Below, piece after piece: positions 22,595 to 34,923 of a stretch of DNA of 64,000 bases. Each line of letters begins with the position of its first letter. Position 1 is the stretch's first letter. Under the pieces are notes generated by a model, which saw only the letters and a list, made by a program, of their open reading frames with translations, was not told the origin of the DNA and ran no database searches. The position numbers and the translations under genes were made by a program. Source of the DNA: Burhinus oedicnemus (Eukaryota > Chordata > Aves > Charadriiformes > Burhinidae); the NCBI GenBank assembly GCA_008921705.1, contig VFFE01007066.1, positions 137,534-201,533 of the forward strand, in the 5' to 3' direction.

Positions 22595-25500
22595 ACTTAG
22601 TTGTGTATATATCTTTAAATGAGATTTTGTGTGGCTTTCTAAAACAGAAATCATTACAAAGAAAAATAAGAGCCGACAAACAGAAGTGAAGTCCCTAATA
22701 GAGATACAAAATTTAATGAATCCCCTCTGTATGGTAACTCCTTTAGGAATATTTCCAGAAAGAAAATCTTTTGTTTCTTACTTTTTAAACACTGTACTTT
22801 CTATCACTGTTCTGTGTGAATATCACCTGTATGTTAAAAAGGTTGCTTTGAAGAAAAAATATTTTGAAAGTGCTGTTCTATATCTGTTTTGTGTCTTTAC
22901 GTGTCCTTCGGTGGTATTCTTAGGAATGAGCAGTTGCAATTACTGGGTTACTCTACAAAATATATTCTCGTTGGAGAGCTATGGAATATACACCAAAGCA
23001 GGCAGGGATGAAGTGATGTAATAATCATACATCCAACTCCTAAATCTTCATAAGATAGAAACAAAATCAAGCGCTATATTTTTTTTCAAGTAGAAAAATT
23101 GTGCATTGAGAATAAGGGAAAACCCCTATGGATATTTAACTTTTTTCAGTTATATAACAGTATTTTTCTTATATGTCAATAATTGTAAACTATTTGTAGA
23201 ACAAACAAGTTATCGAGTATTGACCAGTTTTTGTAACTACTGAAGAAAACATTTCATTTCAGAGACTGCAAAACATTCATAAATGGGCTGGACATGGTCA
23301 CAAATTGCTTTTCAGTTGTGATCAGCCTTCCCTAATGAATTTGGACTTCCTAAAACTTCTCAAATTGAATTTGTATGCATAATGTTTCTATGAACTTCTG
23401 AAATACTCACAAATAATTGCACTTGGCAATGGATCTTTTGAAACAGGATTGTATTACCTTTTAGAAAAACTTGGCTGGAACTATGCGAACTTACTGGTGA
23501 AATAAGTAATGGTCCTACAGAAGATTCTTGATAATCTCGGCCGTTTCATATTCCAACTTGTGATGCAGGTTTTCACTTTGGGTGCCTCTCTGCAGCTAGC
23601 TTTTGTGAAATTAATGGTATATTTTTGATTTGGAGAAGTTTATATATTACAAAGAATGTTCTATCACCACCTTTCAGAGTCTTTATTATATACTACTCTT
23701 AGGTGAGTTGTACTATGTGGAACTACAAAAAATAACTCTTTATCAGCCTTTTCTCTGGTTTAAAGACTGGGTGACTCGCTTCATATTTACCTTGCTGCTC
23801 CCAAAATAATATCCTCGTGTACTGCTATGTTTCAGATTATTCTGTTCTAGTTCTCTCTTTTTTGTAACTCATTATGTGAATAAAACTAAAAGCAGTGAAA
23901 TAACAGAATGGAATAAATACACCCTCTGTTACTGTGCCATCTTTAAGGAGAGGACAGTGTGGTGGCGGTGGGTTTGAGCAGACTGTCTTTCTTAGTGACC
24001 ACCGGTTAGGCTGAAAACTGTCTGCAAGGCATATTCCTCTAATAGATTGGCTTAAAATATGCTAGATTAAGTGTTAAATAAGTTGGTATTAAATCCTTGC
24101 AGTATATTTGCCATAGTGAAGACTGTATCCTCATCTCTGGGGATTAACAAATTCAGTGGCTCAAGCTAAAGACATTTTGTAAATACACCCTGTAAATTAC
24201 ACACAGGTTTTTGAGAATAATTCAGACTGCACTGTGGGATACACGGATGGCCAGCATGTGGCTTTTGCATGGCCTGCGGATCTCGGGAATGCTCGGTTAT
24301 GTGGCTGAGGCCAGGGCTCTGTCAGCCCGCAGGCATGTGCTGGCCTGGAGGCCATCCTAAGGTCTCATCCTTCTGATTTTTCAGTCCTCACAGCTTTCTT
24401 TTTACTGCCATACTCTAGCACAGGTAAAATCTCTCTTCCTTACCATGAATCTTGAGCATGCGTTTCTTCGTAGGGACTACCTTGATTCTCTGCTGCCAAC
24501 AGCTTGGTATGTCTTTTTTATCCTGAGTTGCATTATCAAGCATCGTGCCACTACCAAGTGCATTCAGGAATCGAGAAACAATTTTTAGTATTAAATTGGG
24601 AAGGCCTGCACTAATAAAGCAGTATGTCGTTTTTTTCCCCCTCTCCTTTCTAATATAACTGAATATTTCATTCAGTGTTGTGATCTGATACACATCGCCA
24701 CATGCATGTGCCACACATTATGAATAAAGCTTTAAAAAGCCTCCTTTTATAGCTGTTTACGTTATGTGATTGAGTTCTTGTAGAGAGAAAATTTGCCAGT
24801 GCTAAACGTTATTAGTGGCTGTTCTGCAAATAATATTGCCTCAAACTAAAGCAATTAGGCTTGACAAAATATGAGCTGCTTAAGAAAATGCACTTTTGAA
24901 AGTGGGGCTTGTGATGGAACTTGATATAATACATGCTACTGACATGAAGATTTTAATTAAAAGATAGAGAGAAAAATGGCTGCTCTGCTAAGATGGGAAA
25001 TGAAGAGAGATTGTTCTGCAGGTGACCAGTGGAGGTCGTTTTGTAGCAAAATGTGATATAAAACCCTGAGGGGGTGGGATGGATGATAGAGCATGGATGT
25101 ATTCCAAATTGAACAGTAATGATTAACATAAAATTGTGGGAAATAACCTGTTTTGTCATTGTATCGTACCCTCCTAGGATGCCAGAAATGTTTTTTTCAG
25201 CGGATTACCCTTATTATGTATAGCAAACCCTAGAGGGTTTGGCTATGAATGGTTGCCATGCATCAAGAAGTCCTAATTTCCATGCTTTATCCCATGGTTG
25301 TCAAAAAGAAGGTGAAAAAAATGCTATGGGATTGTCCATAAGATTCTCACTCATCATTCTGCAAGTGAGCCTTAACTCGCAGCTTTTAGCTTACACCAGC
25401 TGGATCTAAAATACAGATGTGTGAATACTTCATTCTTTTAATTTCTCTGACCAAGCCCGAAAATTTTGGGATAAGTTGGATCATTCTGAGTCACTGTAAA

Positions 25501-27640
25501 ATGAAATCTGATTTGTTTTCTCAGCAAAATGGAAAACAAAGCAAAACAAAAAACCTGAAACAAACCAATATAGAATGCTTCGTTCAAAAAATAACACAAT
25601 CAGATTATTTTTTAATTTTTATTTTTGATTTTAAATTGAATAAGCTTGAGATGTTGTGTTGAAACAAAAAACAGTATTTGAATAAGAATGATTCCCCTCC
25701 CTCCACGAATTCAGGAGGTTTTTGAATTTTACTTTTGGCACAAATTCTTGCTTGAGTTTGGTAATCCTTTTGTCTGGCTTAAGGTTTGGAAGGGTTTTGC
25801 CAGCTCCATTGACACAATCAAGAGTGTATCTCCTCATTAAGGTGTTCTATATTGGCGTTGGCATTTTTAAAATTGTATTTTACCAATGTTACTGTTTCAT
25901 GCAATTGTCTCAGTCCTCTGGGATTTAATTTTCAATCAGCAGCCACTGATAAACTGGGGCAGATGCAATATTTCTCATTCTCTATTTTTTCTATACTGTG
26001 AATAAACCAAATTTTGTCTTAAAAATAAATATTAGGCTAAGCGCTTTGAGTTCTACATTCTTCATCAGATGGCAATTTAGCACTGCTAGATTAAATACAA
26101 TTGCAATATAGTTGTACTTGTCTATGTAGAAGTCTATTTATTAGTTTGCTGATCAAAAATTTTCTTTGGAAGTGGGATTTTTCTGTATCCAGTGAGAAAC
26201 AATACTATAACCAAACATTCACACATCAGAAAAAACCTCACATATTGAAAATTTGTGATTAGTCCATAAACAAAAAAATACTGACAGGTTTACTTTTTTC
26301 TATGCATTTTTGGGTCTTTGTTGGAAAAATGCCATTCAACTTAATAATATAAAACTAGCCTAATGGTTAATAAATGCTAATAAAGCTACAGATGCATACA
26401 GTAATGCATACATTAATAAATACTGACCTGCGGAGGAAAGCAATGCACCAAAAGCAACTAAAAATGCATGCAGCGTTGATTAAAATTTAAGAGTGACGGA
26501 AGTCTTGAGAGTAATGTAACCAAGAGAAACTGTAAAATATCAAAGTGAGTCTTGTAGAAGCTTCTCAAAATTCTTTGCTGTGACGCATTTTGGAATTTTT
26601 CTATTTCAGAGTCTTCAACCAAATATAGCTGTTTAAGAACAACAACAAGAAAAGAATCTAATATATGCTGTTAAATAATATTGCTGGGAGATATTTCTAG
26701 GAAAAACTTTATTTACAACACCTGTCACAATTGCCTATGATGATTGCCCATATAATGACAAAGAAATCTAGTTTACTGAAAGTATTTTCAAGTGTTTGAC
26801 AGACACTTCCAAAAAGTTGGAAGACAGAAAATAATGTGAATTACTTCACAGGAGGAAGGCCATAGAAAGCTTCAAGTTTTTTTAAATTTAGAATTCTAGT
26901 GAAGCGTGAAGAGTATAATTATTTTTATTTTGATGCGTTTTCTAAACTGCATAATACAGCCATTCTTCTAGATCTCAAAGTTGTCATTTTATAGTACAGT
27001 TCATAACTGCTGTGGTAACATATTTTCCAAAGGTCAGTTTTCCAATTATAATCCAAAATTTGATGTTAATATTTTTTCTTATAGCCATGTTGTAACCGCA
27101 TTCTGTTAATTTCATAAAGATACCATTTAGCTGAGGTAGGTGGTATTCTGGGCACAGGAACAGTCACCTAATGTCAACAGTAAGCAGTAACTGTAACTAC
27201 TGACTTCCCATCATTTGCAAGAAAATATTTTCCCAAAAATTATAGCATGTAGAACTAGACAGCATCCAAGTCTCTCACTAGAAATTGACAGAGATTTTCT
27301 CATTGCTTTACGTACTCCAGATTACTTTTAAGTCTCATTAGATTTTGCAGGCAACCTTACCTGCTCTTCAGTTAATATCTGAGATAAACATGTTTGCCAG
27401 TTCCTAAAAAGTGAAGATAGTAGCAACGTTTGGTATTTTTATCTATTTCATTACATCGTCCTCAACTAAAAAATACCTTCAGATGGAGTTGAAATAGCTA
27501 ATGTAAATATTAGAATTGGGATAAAATCTGGTAGTTCACTTCTTTATTTAGTGCTGTTTTTCATGTTCTTGTATTTTCTTTACATTGTTTGCAATAAACT
27601 CATTATTTATACACTTTGGTATATTCAAATATAAGCTTAC
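22595..27640. other. unassigned AT-rich DNA, no gene seen
   Basis: The plus frame at 22629-23021 (130 codons from a GTG, starting 35 bases after copy B) is the longest open frame and has no recognisable domain. A small higher-GC patch at 24230-24360 is unexplained. No repeat family was recognised. Confidence 0.5.
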
Positions 27641-27791
27641 CCGCTAAATGCTCCAAACCACCAAGATGCAACCTCAGCCGCCGGAGAAAATTCTGTAATT
27701 GACTTTGGGATAAGGAAAAGCTTTCTTGTTCTCCTTGGTTTATATTTGGTTTTAAAGTGCGAGCTAGAAGATCCTGCTCTTTCACCTTCCC
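27641..27791 (-). CDS. candidate internal exon, unidentified protein
   Basis: On the minus strand a TTCGATTTCTATGTTTTAG acceptor-like tract ends at 27792 and is followed by 151 open nucleotides, then GTAAGC (donor GT at 27640-27639). In the frame starting at the first exon base the product begins GKVKEQDLLARTLKPNINQG and ends LRRLRLHLGGLEHLAG. It is rich in charged residues and leucine, and the second half (QLQNFLRRLRLHL) looks amphipathic and helical. The segment enters in phase 0 and leaves in phase 1. I do not recognise the family. If real it is an exon of a minus-strand gene whose neighbours are not clearly visible. A chance open frame with splice-like borders is the main alternative. Confidence 0.35.
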
Positions 27792-30700
27792 CTAAAACAT
27801 AGAAATCGAACACAGGTAGGGACATTTTTGTTCCATGATAAAGCAGGCAAGTGTAGCTGACATCTCTGTCGTCTAGACAAGGTGAGAGTTAGATTTACAT
27901 TAATAAAATACTTGTCATGTTTCCCTTGCTATAAATAAACAGGCAGTTTCTGATGCAGTTGCTCCAACACATTCCAGCTGAAAGCCTCACTTTCTTGCAA
28001 ACTTTTGGGGCATTAAATTCAAATGTCCAAATATTTGCAGAAACAAATATTTAAGAGGGAAGGAGGCATGTGAGAGTAGCCAACTGTCTCATGGAGAAGT
28101 GGAAAGCATCCTGCTCTATAGGTACTCCTCATGTCAGTTGTGTTGGTCACCACAAAAAATCACCAAAGAGCCTTTAATTGCTTGGCTTATTTTTCCAGCT
28201 TTGAAGCACTCTGATGTTGGGGAGAAAGAATGAAGAACAGTGAAGGGTGGAGAAAATCTTAGGAATTTTGTCTTTCTGGTCATATGCTTATGCATGTTGT
28301 AAATGTACCACAGAAGGCTGCAGGAGAATTTATGCGTATTTGTTCTTCAGGGAAGACAAACGGCCCCTCCATGCTCTGTGTGTGAGAGCAGAATTTTTGA
28401 GAACGAAATATTTCAAAAGAATTCAGTGCTGTCCTTTTGTCTGATCTTTACATCACTTCTTTTAATAATTTCAAGACATTCCTGAATTCCAGGAGAAGGA
28501 ATTACTTTCTGGTAGTTTCATCTGATAACATCTGATATTTCAGATGTAATTAGTGTGTGACAAGGAAGAAAAAATCTTTAATCTTGTCCGGTATTTAAGC
28601 TGGGTACTGGCATTTTTAAAGAAATGTATTTTCAAAAGGTATGTAACTTACTATTTTTACAATAATAGTTATTTTTAATACATACTCTACAGCTGTTTCT
28701 TGAAATGCTTTTTAATGAAAAATGACAAGTCTTCTCTTTCTTTCTTGTACCTTGTATCAATTTGGAGTAATAAAGAATCTGCATGGAAAATATGGCAAAA
28801 TAAAATTACTCCAATGAAACCCTGAGCTCATTTAAATTAATGAAAAAGCTCCAGGTGAAAACACTGCGCTCAGCCCTTCACCTTCTGATATTTTTTTTTT
28901 TACATTTTTTTAATTCCTTTTCAAAGCTATTCTGAAAAACCCGAGCATTACAGCTGCCAAAAGTATTTCCGAAATCTTCTGAAAGCAAGCAGAATCTTAC
29001 AAAGAAGCAAAGCCTCTTCTGCATTTCGCCTATAAAAAGGTGGTTTATTTTCTCGCTAATTAATAGAGTAGAGATTCATGGTGCGACGGACAAGATGTGT
29101 GAGCTTGGTACCCTGATGAAATCGATCGGCAGAGCAGGGCGAGCACTGATGTTTTCCCACATCCTCCCGCCGGCACACGGCAGCGCTGCCCTGCAGCATT
29201 CCAGCCAGCTCAGCTCTGCTCTTCGGAGCAAAAACATTCAATGGAACAGACATGTGCCAAATTACGTGGTGGTTTTGTAGCATACGGACAAATGTGTTTT
29301 GCTTCGAGACCACCAAACTCATTTTCACTTGTGACTTGAACTACATTTGAACCCAGTCCTCCCGAAGGAAAGAAGGAATATATTAACCCCCTCAGCCCCT
29401 GCTATATTTAATGTCAATGGCAGAATATCACAACGAACATACAAATGGCACACGCCTGCTGCAAGCAACAACATACACCAGGCAATATTTTTATGTGAAC
29501 ACCTATGTAAAATTGTAATAAATACTAAAAGAATTAAATGTCACTCTAACATTTCTTTTGCTTCTCCAATGGTTTCATTTCTCTTTTTAAACCTGCAGGT
29601 AGGTGCAGTTTCTTTTCAAGTACCATTTTGAGCAACGGTTACACATTGAAATGTTAAATTCTTGCCCTTGATATGCACTAACAGAGCTTCTTCCTATGTG
29701 TTAACACCTTCGGCATTTTATTTAGCAAATAAATATTTGATTCAGCAGGCCAAATTCCATTTTCCACCATACTCTGTGTTTTCATTTATCCTACAGCAAA
29801 ATGAACGTAAAAAAGTTACTAGCCTGAAATAGTAATTACTGGAACCAAGTACATCTGGTACAGGAAAGGGGCATGGAATTCTTTCATCTGTGTGGTGAGT
29901 GATAAAACATGCACATAAATGCAGAAATCATAGATAAATAATTGAGTTCTTTTAAGAAAGAAACAGTATATTTCATAGTGAAATATTGAATATTATGCTT
30001 AAAAACATTTCAGAAAAATAAGTCCAATCAACACATGACGGTTAGAGAAATTTTGAAAGGTAGTATAGCCTATTTTTTATGTCAGACCTTCCTAACATTA
30101 CACAGTCATGTCATAAAGTACAACTCTCATTTAATTTCTGCTGGATATCCAGCTGTGGCTTCCAAAAACTGTTAAGAAGATTTTTACAAAATAAATTACC
30201 AAGTGCTCTCTGCATCATTGATTTTCAGTCTTCCATGACTGTTAAATGCAATCCTGGGTAAATAAAGTGGAGTAAAGGAGAGGTTTCTTAAGGACCTGAT
30301 TTTACATTTTCACAATCCTAGAAGTTTGTCTGTGAATCACTATTGAAAAGTTGGTACCTGCATTTTAAGTTTAATTGCTTGGTTCATGTGATGGTATCTC
30401 AGCAGCTATTATCAGCCAGCTCTGCTGCCTGAGATAACGTAACTAGTGGCATTCTAGAGTTAGAATTTCTGAAATGCTTGCTAGTGCAAGAATTTGTGTT
30501 TAACAGGCAGTTTATGTGATTCAATATTTATTACACACAGGAATTATCTTTTTATCCACTAGGACATGTCCATTGCTTGAAACTGTGTGAGAGGAAGTAA
30601 TTACTGCCATCTTTACATGGGGAACTTAATGGCTCAAAGCTAAAATGAGATGTACATCTTCCTTGATGCAACAAAACAATTATCCTGGAAGAAATTCTTG

Positions 30701-32100
30701 TTCAATGTTTGCAATTTGACAATATAATTTTTTTTTCCTTTTAGGTTATAGCCACAGAACTGTACATCCGATACCAGTGCAGGTCGTTTTATGCCCTGGT
30801 TTCATGCCTAACTGGATTAAGGATGCACGTGAAGATGGTAGATGTCTGCTAGTGGGAGTGGGGAGCTCTCCTTCACTATCAAATCAAACCTGGCAGAAAA
30901 TAACAGCTCCCAACAGGAAAAACTGTCTCTTTTCAGCCCTCATCAGTTATGGTCTCAAGTTCTTTTACCCATCAGTCAAGTCTGTGTCTGCCCTCTGCCC
31001 TTGCCATTAACCCTTCAGCTTGGTGTATATTTATGATGGTCCCTTGGTGGTTCAGCCCACCTTATTCTGCCAGGCAGTACCCACCTCCTGCTGAGCAAGC
31101 TTGCTATACATCCCTGCCATCTTCAAGAGTGACGATAATCCTAAAAAGGCATTGTGGTATCACAGAAAAATTCGGTGCATTTTGAATTCCTGGCATAGTG
31201 CATTGCGGTATCCAACCGCAAAGTGGTTGTGGTGAAAATTGTCTGAGCGTAACTGCACAAAGAAAGCTAAATATACAGATGGAAATATTTTTTTTCCCTG
31301 CAAAGTTGTGGATTGTAAAGATTTGCTACTAGCTCAAAAAAGACCCATTGCGGTCTGCAATATTCAATCACTGCTAAGTGCCAGCAAGCATATGCAGCCC
31401 AGAAATTTCCATTGAAAAATCATTTCTCTACCCAAGTTCCTGAAGATGAAGAATAAGAGAAATTCCTGAGGGCAACTTGGTGAGTACTGACAAAGAGAAA
31501 CATTGTCAGGAAGATGTATTCAGATCTCCAAGAACATCTTTTTTAGGTCTAACTGAACAGCAGCAAATAATAATACAGTAAAAACCGGTTTGTTTAATTT
31601 CTTAAGTTTGCTAATTAAAACCAGTCCCCTTCATGTTCAGGCCATATCCACAGAAAACCTCTCTAGCGTTCTTCCTGACCAGCTCAGCAGTCAGCAGTGC
31701 TGCTGAAAAGGCTAATTTGTGTTAGCCAGTGTCAGTTTGCACCTACTAGTTGCTAATTAATCAAGAACACATGGACATTGCCAGTCAGACTGGTTTGCAG
31801 CTAGTCCCCATCAAACAGGTTTGTATACATAGTGCACATTGAATGATAATAAGCAGAATAATTAAAATAGATGTGTAGGCTCTAAAGCAACATTGCGTGT
31901 TGGTGGCTGTTGTGTTGTTTGTTAATGCCGCTTTATCATACATCAGATCACTTGCTCATGACAAGGAGACCTGTATGTCTATATGGGTTTATGTCTGTAA
32001 ACTGGTTCCAAATAAAACAATCCTTATAAATTTATTGTTTTCCTAGCAGTCATTTTTTGGCAAATGTCAAAACAAACTTGGCTAAGTATTTCCCATGCGT
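27792..32100. other. unassigned DNA; TATA-like element at 29.03 kb
   Basis: No clear gene. 29040-29330 is GC-richer, with several CpGs, and follows a TATA-like box. 28529-28548 is a small hairpin (ACATCTGA, four-base loop, TCAGATGT). 30605-30650 weakly resembles a MIR core. A splice-acceptor-like TTTTTTTTCCTTTTAG ends at about 30744 before a 77-codon open frame. None is firm. Confidence 0.45.
29031..29040 (+). promoter_or_regulatory. TATA-box-like motif before a CpG-containing patch
   Basis: TATAAAAAGG is a full match to the TATA-box consensus. About 40-50 bases downstream an ATG (29079, context ATTCATGG) opens only a 12-codon frame; a later ATG at 29095 opens 61 codons. The downstream 250 bases have more G+C and CpG than their surroundings. 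In 64 kb of AT-rich DNA such a box can arise by chance. Confidence 0.2.
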
Positions 32101-32142
32101 GTCAGATAATTAGATAACCTGGTAATTGTTGTCAGATAATTA
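32101..32142 (+). repeat. 12-bp direct repeat, 30-bp period
   Basis: GTCAGATAATTA is found at 32101-32112 and again at 32131-32142, within the AT-rich lead-in to CR1 copy C. Confidence 0.85.
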
Positions 32143-32221
32143 CAAAATCTGATATATAAGATTATAATAAAAATTATAATTAACAATATCATAAATAATA
32201 CAGCAAATAATATAGATATAT

Positions 32222-32606
32222 AGAATCATAGAATCATAGAATGGTTTGGCTTGGAAGCAACCTTAAAGATCATCCAGTTCCAAATCTCCTGCCATGGGCC
32301 AAGGACACCTCCCACTAGACCTGGTTGCTCAAAGCCCCATCCAACCTGACCTTGAACACCTCCAGGGGTGGGGCAGCCACAGCTTCCCTGAGCAACCTGT
32401 TCCAGTGCCTCACCACCCTCAGAGTGAAAAATTTCTTCCTGAGATCTAATCTAAATCTGCCCTCTTCCAGTGTGAAGCCATTATCCCTCATCCTATCACT
32501 ACATGCCCTTGTAAAAAGTCCCTCTCCAGCTTTCTTGTAGGCCCTCTTCAGACACTGGAAGGGAGTCTAAGGTCTCCCTGAAGCCTTCTCTTCTCCAGGC
32601 TGAACA
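32222..32606 (-). mobile_element. CR1 LINE copy C, 3' fragment
   Basis: Minus-strand CR1 tail of about 385 bp. The octamer terminus (AGAATCATAGAATCATAGAA) is at 32222 onward and homology ends at about 32606 at the conserved TTGTTCAGCCTGGAG (minus strand). It includes the end of ORF2 and the 3' UTR. It shares private variants with copy D, such as AAGGTTGCTTCCAAGCCAAA on the element strand, and is about 98% identical to it by eye. Confidence 0.95.
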
Positions 32607-32622
32607 ATGATAGGCTGAACAA
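32597..32622 (+). repeat. short duplication at the 5' truncation point of copy C
   Basis: AGGCTGAACAA occurs at 32597-32607 (end of the CR1 homology) and again at 32612-32622, separated by TGAT. It is the kind of microduplication that can form when reverse transcription ends or slips. Confidence 0.8.
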
Positions 32623-33460
32623 GAAATAATAAGAAACTATACATTAGGTAGAGAGATCTTCAATATATTTAATTATGAGAGTTAAAAGTAATAGAACCAG
32701 GGAATCTGAAAATTCGAACAGTGTGTTTTACGCTTGCACATGAGAAACGTAACTGTGGGTTTAGCAACTCATCTAATAAAACCAGTTCAAGAAATGGGAC
32801 ACTTAAGCTCATCCCCAGGATTTTCATGGGCTTCTTCCCTGTGCATTCTGTTGTAGAAAGCTGCCTGCTACCTTGCGAAACTCAAGAAAAAAATGGTGCT
32901 TCTGAGCAGGCTCCTTGTGAAGGTAAGAGCATGCCATGGCATCAAAGCCAGGGAAGAAATGTCAATGCTTTGTTGAAATATGGCTGGAAAGGTAATGTCT
33001 TACTCATGGAGGGACTTTGGCAGAGACAACACGGGAAAAGCAGTTGAGCTTTGCTTTGCTTTGTTGGTCTGACAGAGGTTCTGTTAATCGCTTTTGGACA
33101 GGGAGCGACCCCCACTGCAGGCTGGACGCGTCTGTCACAGATCTGCTAACAAATAGGAATCCCTGAGCAAACACAGGTGTAAATCCCAAATAGATCTCTT
33201 TGGTTTGTTTCTTTCATAAGGGTTATTATTCTTACAAAAGCCAAATTATGTACATTCCTTTGGCATTATTTGTTAATACAGAATTATTTCACTATTTCAA
33301 AGCATATTATATGTAGTTTGAGGTAAAGGCTGGTGTCTTTTTCCTAGAAATTTTAAGGAGGGAAGGCATCTCTGCAGATTTCAATAGATTTAAATTTTAG
33401 TCCTTGATTGATGGTCCCATATTTCTTTTAAGTTTTATTAAAAATAAGCATTGTAAGCAT
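32623..33460. other. spacer between inverted CR1 copies C and D
   Basis: Unique-looking sequence. A 108-codon plus frame at 32721-33047 has no recognisable domain. The spacer would form the loop of the C/D inverted repeat. Confidence 0.55.
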
Positions 33461-34066
33461 TCAGCCCAGAAAGTCCTCCACATCCTGGGCTGCATCCCCA
33501 GCAGCACGGCCAGCGTGCCTCTCTGCTGCGCTCTGGTGAGACCCCCCTGCAGTGCTGCCTCCAGCTCTGGGGCCCCTAACATCAGAAGGACATGGACCTG
33601 TTGGAGTGAGTCCAGAGGAGGCCATGAAGATGATTCGAGGGCTGGAACACCTCATAGCATGAGGACAGGCTGAGAGAGTTGGGGGTTGTTCAGCCTGGAG
33701 AAAGAGAAGGCTTCAGGGAGACCTTAGACTCCCTTCCAGTGTCTGAAAGGGGCCTACAGGAAAGCTGGAGAGGGACTTTTTACAAGGGCATGTAGTGATA
33801 GGACAAGGGATAATGGCTTCACACTGGAAGAGGGCAGATTTAGATTAGATCTCAGGAAGAAATCTTTCACTCTGAGGGTGGTGAGGCACTGGAACAGGTT
33901 GCTCAGGGAAGCTGTGGCTGCCCCACCCCTGGAGGTGTTCAAGGTCAGGTTGAGTGGGGCTTTGAGCAACCAGGTCTAGTGGGAGGTGTCCTTGGCCCAT
34001 GGCAGGAGATTTGGAACTGGATGATCTTTAAGGTTGCTTCCAAGCCAAACCATTCTATGATTCTAT
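33461..34066 (+). mobile_element. CR1 LINE copy D, 3' fragment with internal deletion
   Basis: Plus-strand CR1 starting at TCAGCCCAGAAAG (just before the HILGCI-like coding segment) and ending in CCATTCTATGATTCTAT at about 34066. Between 33495 and 33545 the usual spacing is shortened, so part of the [14 protein letters not shown] region is lost or scrambled. From 33686 to the end it is nearly the reverse complement of copy C. Confidence 0.93.
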
Positions 34067-34923
34067 ACTGTGCTCCTAGGAGTCTGAAAAGACATTGAAC
34101 AGTTTGAAGTAATTTATAATCTGCACTAAATTGAGAATACCTGTGTACCTGTGAATAACAAAGAAAAGATCCTGCAAGAGAAGCAGGGGGCGAAATAAGT
34201 GTGTCTGTAAAAGTGTGTTTGTATTCCTTTTTCTTTGATGCTAAATGGAATAGGGCATTTACTATAATTAAATTAATGATGAATATATGAATGCATTGCA
34301 ATAATTACTAATAAATGAATGCAATTAATCACATTTAGTAATAATAATAAAGATTAATAAACAATAAATATATATAAATAATTACAATAGCCACAAGTTT
34401 TAATTGAATGTGTCCATTGAATGAAAAATCTTCTGTACATTGACAGTAGGTGTCAGAGCCCTTCTGAGAACAGAATTTGTTGTCCTCTACAGGGCATGTC
34501 TGGCTCTTTTTGTGCAAAATTGGCACCTTTGGAACTGAATATCCTCAAAGTGCTTCAATACAGCGCAAAGAACAGCAACGCAGAGGAAAGCAACTGAGAT
34601 TCTTATGCCTTTACAGATTTTGTCAATTAGCATGTGGCTATATGGATACAGATGGCATAGAAACATCGTATGGTTTCATTTCACTGCCAAAACTCAGAGT
34701 AAACGAATAACTCGCATTGCCAAATTCAACCGAGAATTGCAAACCTAGCATTTGAGTGGACAAGTGAAAAATATTGTGTGTTTTCTCCTCTGAAACAACT
34801 ACACAGAAAAGCTGTTTCTGTTGCATAGAGGTGTGGATCAATATTAGCATTTTTATTTTAATAAATACAGAATGATAAGAAACACGTTGTAACGTTGCGC
34901 AACAGCATCACCCATGCACTGCA
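34067..34923. other. unassigned AT-rich DNA
   Basis: Very AT-rich around 34255-34390 (strings of TAATAATAA and ATATATAA). No gene or repeat family recognised. Confidence 0.6.

Noticed and set aside
32325..32540. 71-codon frame repeated almost unchanged at 33754-33969 and 63659-63874
   Set aside because: It recurs because all three are antisense frames in CR1 tails.
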